Shown here in pieces: positions 61,401 through 64,000 of a DNA stretch of 64,000 bases (positions are counted from its first letter, which is position 1; every line of letters begins with the position of its first letter). The stretch is from the NCBI RefSeq assembly GCF_029784135.1, contig NC_073745.1, positions 102,008,125 to 102,072,124 on the forward strand, given 5' to 3'. The position numbers and the translations under genes were made by a program. Origin of the DNA: Toxorhynchites rutilus septentrionalis (taxonomy: Eukaryota; Arthropoda; Insecta; Diptera; Culicidae). The notes beneath the pieces were generated by a model that saw nothing but the letters and a program-made list of their open reading frames with translations, did no database searches and was not told where the DNA came from.

Positions 61401-63722
61401 CCTTGGTTTAGGTGGCAACTTATTTTTGTTGTGCACAATAAAGTGTGGAAGATAATACACTCTTGATATCGGCTTCATAATTTCTTCCTCTGACAGTTTG
61501 CGGATGTAGCCTTTCTTCTCGTAATCCGCAAATGTTTCTATTGCCCATTTTTTCAACTCTGGGTCTTTTTTTAACGTTCTCTCACTCGTTGTCAGCCTCT
61601 TTGCTGCATTGTTGTAGCTATTTGGAAATTTCGTTTCCTCATCTTTCCATAGAAGTCCAACTTCGTATCTACCATCCTTGTATTTCATAGTACTTCTTAG
61701 AATTTGTTCAGCCTTTTCTTCTTCAGCTGATTTTGGTAGATTCTTGACTACCTTAACGCCGAAGTCTTCGGTGGAGAAATATTTCTGCAAAGCCTTGTTC
61801 ATTTCATCTTCTTGCTGAATGACCATGATGTGTCCGCCTTGCACATTGGACGATATGTTGCCGAACATGAACCATCCAAGTTTGGTTCGTAGCGCTGTGG
61901 GCTCGTTCGGTTTTCTCATTCGCCTTTCGAATGGAATTAACAAGTGACTGTGACTCAGTCCAATTAATATCGTCGGGCGTATACTGCTGTAACTGCTCAA
62001 CGGCAGATTCTTGAGGTATGGATACCTTTTCTCCATCACCTCCTTGTTGAAGCTTTGCTCTGGGAGTTGGAGATTCTTTATCGTTCTCACTCCTTTCATG
62101 ACGTATTCTTTTTCATTGTTGCCGTTGATTCGTACCTGAACTCTACGGCTGTTTTGTTCGTTTCTCGTGACGTTCTGCGTCCACTTTAGCATTAACGGAT
62201 CAATTCTTCCGTTGAGCCCTAACTTGTTCGCAATCTCCTCGTCTATTAGAGAGAGTGATGACCCCGCATCCAAGAAAGCGAACGTGTTGATGATTTTGTC
62301 ATTATTTTTCAACGTCACAGGAACTATTTGGTAGAATACGTTGGATTTTGTTAGTTGTTGGTGATTGTGTATCTCACCATCTGCTTGTGTATCTGGACTA
62401 TGCTGTCCTTCCGACTGATTTGAATCACTTGATTCTCTCTCATGAGATTTATGAATTAATGGATGATGTTTGAACTTACATCCATTAATTCCACATTGTT
62501 TTGCTCTTTTGCAGTCTCGCATCATATGGTTTGTAAATGCGAGACAGCTCAAGCATACCTTTGCCTTAAAGGCTAATTCATTTCGCTTTTCAGGCTTCAT
62601 AGCCTTAAATCTGGTGCATTCGAGGAGTTTGTGGTTTCCCCGACATGCTTCACAATTGCGTTTTATTATTGTCGATCTATTTTCCTGATGCGTATTTACG
62701 TTAAATCGACGCTCAGGCCTCGTGTCTCGCGGCTGCGATCTGTTAATTTCTCGCGGCTGCGGTCTGCTTGTTTCTCGCGGCTGCGGCCTGCTGGTGCCAT
62801 TCAGCAGTCTATTGGTTCTCGAATGAGGCTTCAGCCACTCATTGAGATCAGCTAAAGTCTTTGCCCCGTCGTACATTTCTTCAGCCCACTTCACCTGTAG
62901 ACCGTAGGGCATTTTCCTTATGATCTCTTCCACCAATCGGTGGTCAATCAGGAATTCTTCTCTATCCATAAGAGAAACATTACAGACGAGATTATCCAGT
63001 GCTTCGGATATCTCGGTAATCAAATTCCGACTCTCCCTTTTGATATTGGTGAGTTCGGCTAGTAGTTCTTTATAGACTAGTTCGGGTCTTCCGAAATTAT
63101 CTTCTAGTCTATCAATTATTTGGTCCATATTATTTGGATCCATCATTAACTGTCGGACGCTCCTCTCTGCGTTCCCGTACAGCACTGTTTGCAGGCGATT
63201 CAAATTTTCAAGCCTGTTAAATTGACCTTGTTTTGTGGTCTCATCAAAGGCCTTTTTAAATTTCGGCCATTCTCTGGCCGCACCTCCATATTTTGGCAAG
63301 CTCATGAGTGCTTGTCGCTTTAGGTAGACAGTCCATTCTGGCTCTGCCTCCTGATTTTGACCTTCGATGCTGTCATTATTGTGTGCTGAACTTGTACCTG
63401 GTTCAGCTTCGAATCTCGTTGTCCTCATGGACTTTACCAGAGCCTCCATTGCTGCTCTGTTCTCTTGCAAAATTTCTTGCAAGCTGTCTCCGGAAACTGA
63501 TTGTCTGACTTTGACTTTCAGTTCCATCATTTCCCTTTCTGTGCTCATGCACTTAGGGCATACCCACCTTTCATCTTTCTTGGGTAGGTATGTGAGTCCC
63601 ACACATGAAATGTGGAACCACCGATCGCATTCATCGCATGCGACCATGTCCTCTTTCTTGTCTTTGTCCGTACACAGACGGCAGTGCCCATTAGGGTTGG
63701 CTTTATATGCGTATGTAGCCAT
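58476..63722 (-). CDS. BEL/Pao retrotransposon Gag-Pol polyprotein
   Basis: An uninterrupted 1748-aa polyprotein that packages, reverse-transcribes and integrates the element. Domains in order: N-terminal PHD-type zinc finger (residues about 15-62; CRLCTDKDKKEDMVACDECD, WFHISC, WVCPKC); Gag core (about 140-300); three 9-aa SRPQPRE-type repeats (about 305-335); zinc knuckles CEACRGNHKLLEC and CLSC...HMMRDC (about 355-410); aspartic protease AFLDAGSSLSLID (near 485); reverse transcriptase with FDAAAKTQGVSFN and YVDDYLD (near 895); RNase H with TFVDASEKAF, IPRLELQAA, WSDSQTVLSW and DENPADEGTK (about 1080-1220); integrase HHCC finger (HERYFHHGEN...CNRCK, about 1370-1410) and D,D,E core (NCGVDYFGP near 1450, YSDNGTNFVGA near 1510, FGGAWERL near 1557); C-terminal DUF5641-like region. 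All catalytic residues are present. There is no env-like frame. The order, with integrase after RNase H, and the protease type fit BEL/Pao. Confidence 0.95.
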   Translation of the reverse strand: MATYAYKANPNGHCRLCTDKDKKEDMVACDECDRWFHISCVGLTYLPKKDERWVCPKCMSTEREMMELKVKVRQSVSGDSLQEILQENRAAMEALVKSMRTTRFEAEPGTSSAHNNDSIEGQNQEAEPEWTVYLKRQALMSLPKYGGAAREWPKFKKAFDETTKQGQFNRLENLNRLQTVLYGNAERSVRQLMMDPNNMDQIIDRLEDNFGRPELVYKELLAELTNIKRESRNLITEISEALDNLVCNVSLMDREEFLIDHRLVEEIIRKMPYGLQVKWAEEMYDGAKTLADLNEWLKPHSRTNRLLNGTSRPQPRETSRPQPREINRSQPRDTRPERRFNVNTHQENRSTIIKRNCEACRGNHKLLECTRFKAMKPEKRNELAFKAKVCLSCLAFTNHMMRDCKRAKQCGINGCKFKHHPLIHKSHERESSDSNQSEGQHSPDTQADGEIHNHQQLTKSNVFYQIVPVTLKNNDKIINTFAFLDAGSSLSLIDEEIANKLGLNGRIDPLMLKWTQNVTRNEQNSRRVQVRINGNNEKEYVMKGVRTIKNLQLPEQSFNKEVMEKRYPYLKNLPLSSYSSIRPTILIGLSHSHLLIPFERRMRKPNEPTALRTKLGWFMFGNISSNVQGGHIMVIQQEDEMNKALQKYFSTEDFGVKVVKNLPKSAEEEKAEQILRSTMKYKDGRYEVGLLWKDEETKFPNSYNNAAKRLTTSERTLKKDPELKKWAIETFADYEKKGYIRKLSEEEIMKPISRVYYLPHFIVHNKNKLPPKPRLVFDAAAKTQGVSFNTELLSGPDATTSLFGVLVRFREGAIAVCGDIKEMFHQVRIRAEDQHAQRFLWRDCDSSKKPDVYVMQVMTFGSTCSPSCAQAVKNHNAEKFRKYCPVATEAIIKQHYVDDYLDSFEELDKAAEIVLHVMKIHDHAGFHIRNFVSNSRELLQSLPSERVQISGIKMFEEKDSMTEKVLGVYWNTTSDTLGYQIKLDKLGSDVTQMLRLPTKREVLAFVMSVYDPLGLISNITVHGRILMQRLHIENIDWDDEIPEKLQSDWQHWLEIIESADSVTIPRYILEERTGEVELHTFVDASEKAFCACVYVRSISGNTPHVRLLSAKSRVAPVKPLSIPRLELQAAVLGSRLTKTIIDETRLKIVSKTFWSDSQTVLSWIKSPKRRSVFVMHRVGEILEDNRKNEWRWVPTDENPADEGTKEKLGKSQWFEGPDFLKLSESSWPSIEEKETDEELRETVLVHEELSKLSFIDKYKEYSDWWKLVKNLCVLNRTKERLRRGYIPDIEYKDYQRAENVLYRKMQWEAFPTEMETLFNGGTISSGPLVSYAPFLDEAGVMRSGGRLKKAMSVPWTTRTPILLPQKHPYTYLIVKATHERYFHHGENTVIAALRQKYWILHIRTVLANVKKNCNRCKIRRATPVEPMMADLPHFRTEAHIPPFTNCGVDYFGPFEVAVKRSLEKRWGVIFTCLSTRAVHIEMAENLSTDAFMVVLRNFQNRRGKVTSIYSDNGTNFVGAERELKSLVNEINEKMGKNEAAKMEIQWRFNPPSAPHFGGAWERLIRNVKVALAEILKVWGRSKPSAATLQAAFIQAEFLVNSRPLTHIPVSCIDDEVLTPFHALIGRAGEYAPPYAPTTSQYDTAQWRRIQHYSKLFWNRWKKEYLPTLLKRNKNTQKVEPIKVNDIVLITDDDAPPGKWLKGRVIETFVASDGQVRQAKIQTAKGVLKRPAVKIAVLDIIKGNDPAIN
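62700..62805 (-). repeat. Three ~27-bp in-frame repeats in gag
   Basis: TCTCGCGGCTGCG recurs three times, encoding SRPQPRE/NRSQPRD-type 9-residue units between the Gag core and the zinc knuckles. Being multiples of three they keep the frame. Positively charged, so possibly RNA-binding; this is inference. Confidence 0.8.
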
Positions 63723-63725
63723 TTT

Positions 63726-64000
63726 AATTAACGTGATTCCTTCTTGAATACACGTGAGTTCAATTCAGATCTTTTTTGAGTGCTTAAATTTTCAAGTCTT
63801 ATCTCTTTCTTATAAACGTGATTCCCTTTTGAATGCACGTGTGTTCAAATCAATTTCTATGAGTGCTTGAGTTCCAAGTCTTATCTCCTCTTACAACGTG
63901 ATTCCCGTTTGAATACACGTGAGTTCAATTTCACTCTCTGGCGCGAGAGTTCAAATTTCAATTCTTGACTTCTTAGTCTTTTCAAAAAGGCGTGATTCTG
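63726..64000 (-). repeat. Tandem leader repeats upstream of BEL gag
   Basis: On the plus strand, ACGTGATTCC recurs at about 63731, 63818 and 63897 and starts again at about 63991 (CGTGATTCTG). The units are 79-96 bp and contain GAATACACGTGAGTTCAA and AAGTCTTATCTC text. They form the untranslated leader between the 5' LTR (off the window) and the start codon at 63722. Confidence 0.8.

Noticed and set aside
58476..63722. Endogenous virus with envelope
   Set aside because: Domain order is BEL/Pao retrotransposon and no env-like frame follows integrase before the LTR.

Overview
This looks like nuclear DNA of an insect, most likely a culicine (Aedes-like) mosquito. It is intron-rich, AT-rich and packed with eukaryotic transposable elements. 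It holds a BEL/Pao LTR retrotransposon, I- and CR1-type LINEs, several tRNA-derived SINEs, and hAT, Tc1, mariner, pogo-like, TTA-site and TTAA-site DNA elements. There are no operons, bacterial genes, rRNA, genuine tRNA genes or CRISPR arrays. The species assignment is inference; no marker gene fixes it.

The one host gene I can defend is the first coding exon of the RNA polymerase II elongation factor ELL (Su(Tpl) in Drosophila). It is on the minus strand at 42956-43093, with a textbook splice donor at its end. Its probable 5' UTR and promoter lie to the right (about 43094-45345). Everything to the left, up to about 43 kb, is then probably intron 1, because I recognise no second ELL exon. Four repeat-poor, CpG-containing islands (about 2.7-5.1, 16.8-18.3, 22.6-23.9 and 29.6-31.2 kb) resemble the exon 1 flank and are the best candidates for intronic regulatory DNA.

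Layout, left to right. 0-16 kb: pogo-like fragments, a decayed mariner-type (DD37E-like) transposase carrying a MITE, nested TA-site MITEs, and a 5'-truncated RNase-H LINE inserted with a 13-bp target duplication into a tandem-repeat element. 14-25 kb: a long-TIR MITE, SINEs with target duplications, and a 0.7 kb minisatellite. 25-36 kb: a LINE 3' relic, a decayed hAT-like transposase, a palindromic Tc1 derivative and a 1.9 kb pogo-like element. 36-42.4 kb: a hAT-like element broken by an apparently intact two-ORF LINE. 45-56 kb: a dense nest of TTA-, TA- and TTAA-site elements, a heptamer satellite, a deleted mariner and two more SINEs. 56.8-64 kb: most of a BEL/Pao element on the minus strand with an intact 1748-aa polyprotein and one LTR; its 5' LTR lies beyond the right edge.

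The best-supported discoveries are structural. Paralogous empty sites inside the window date several insertions relative to each other. A Tc1 element has been turned into a palindrome. Two TTA-site elements share one target triplet. The BEL LTR shows a clear TATA-Inr promoter and three successive hairpins. I found no convincing new multi-gene system; the novelty is in element architecture.
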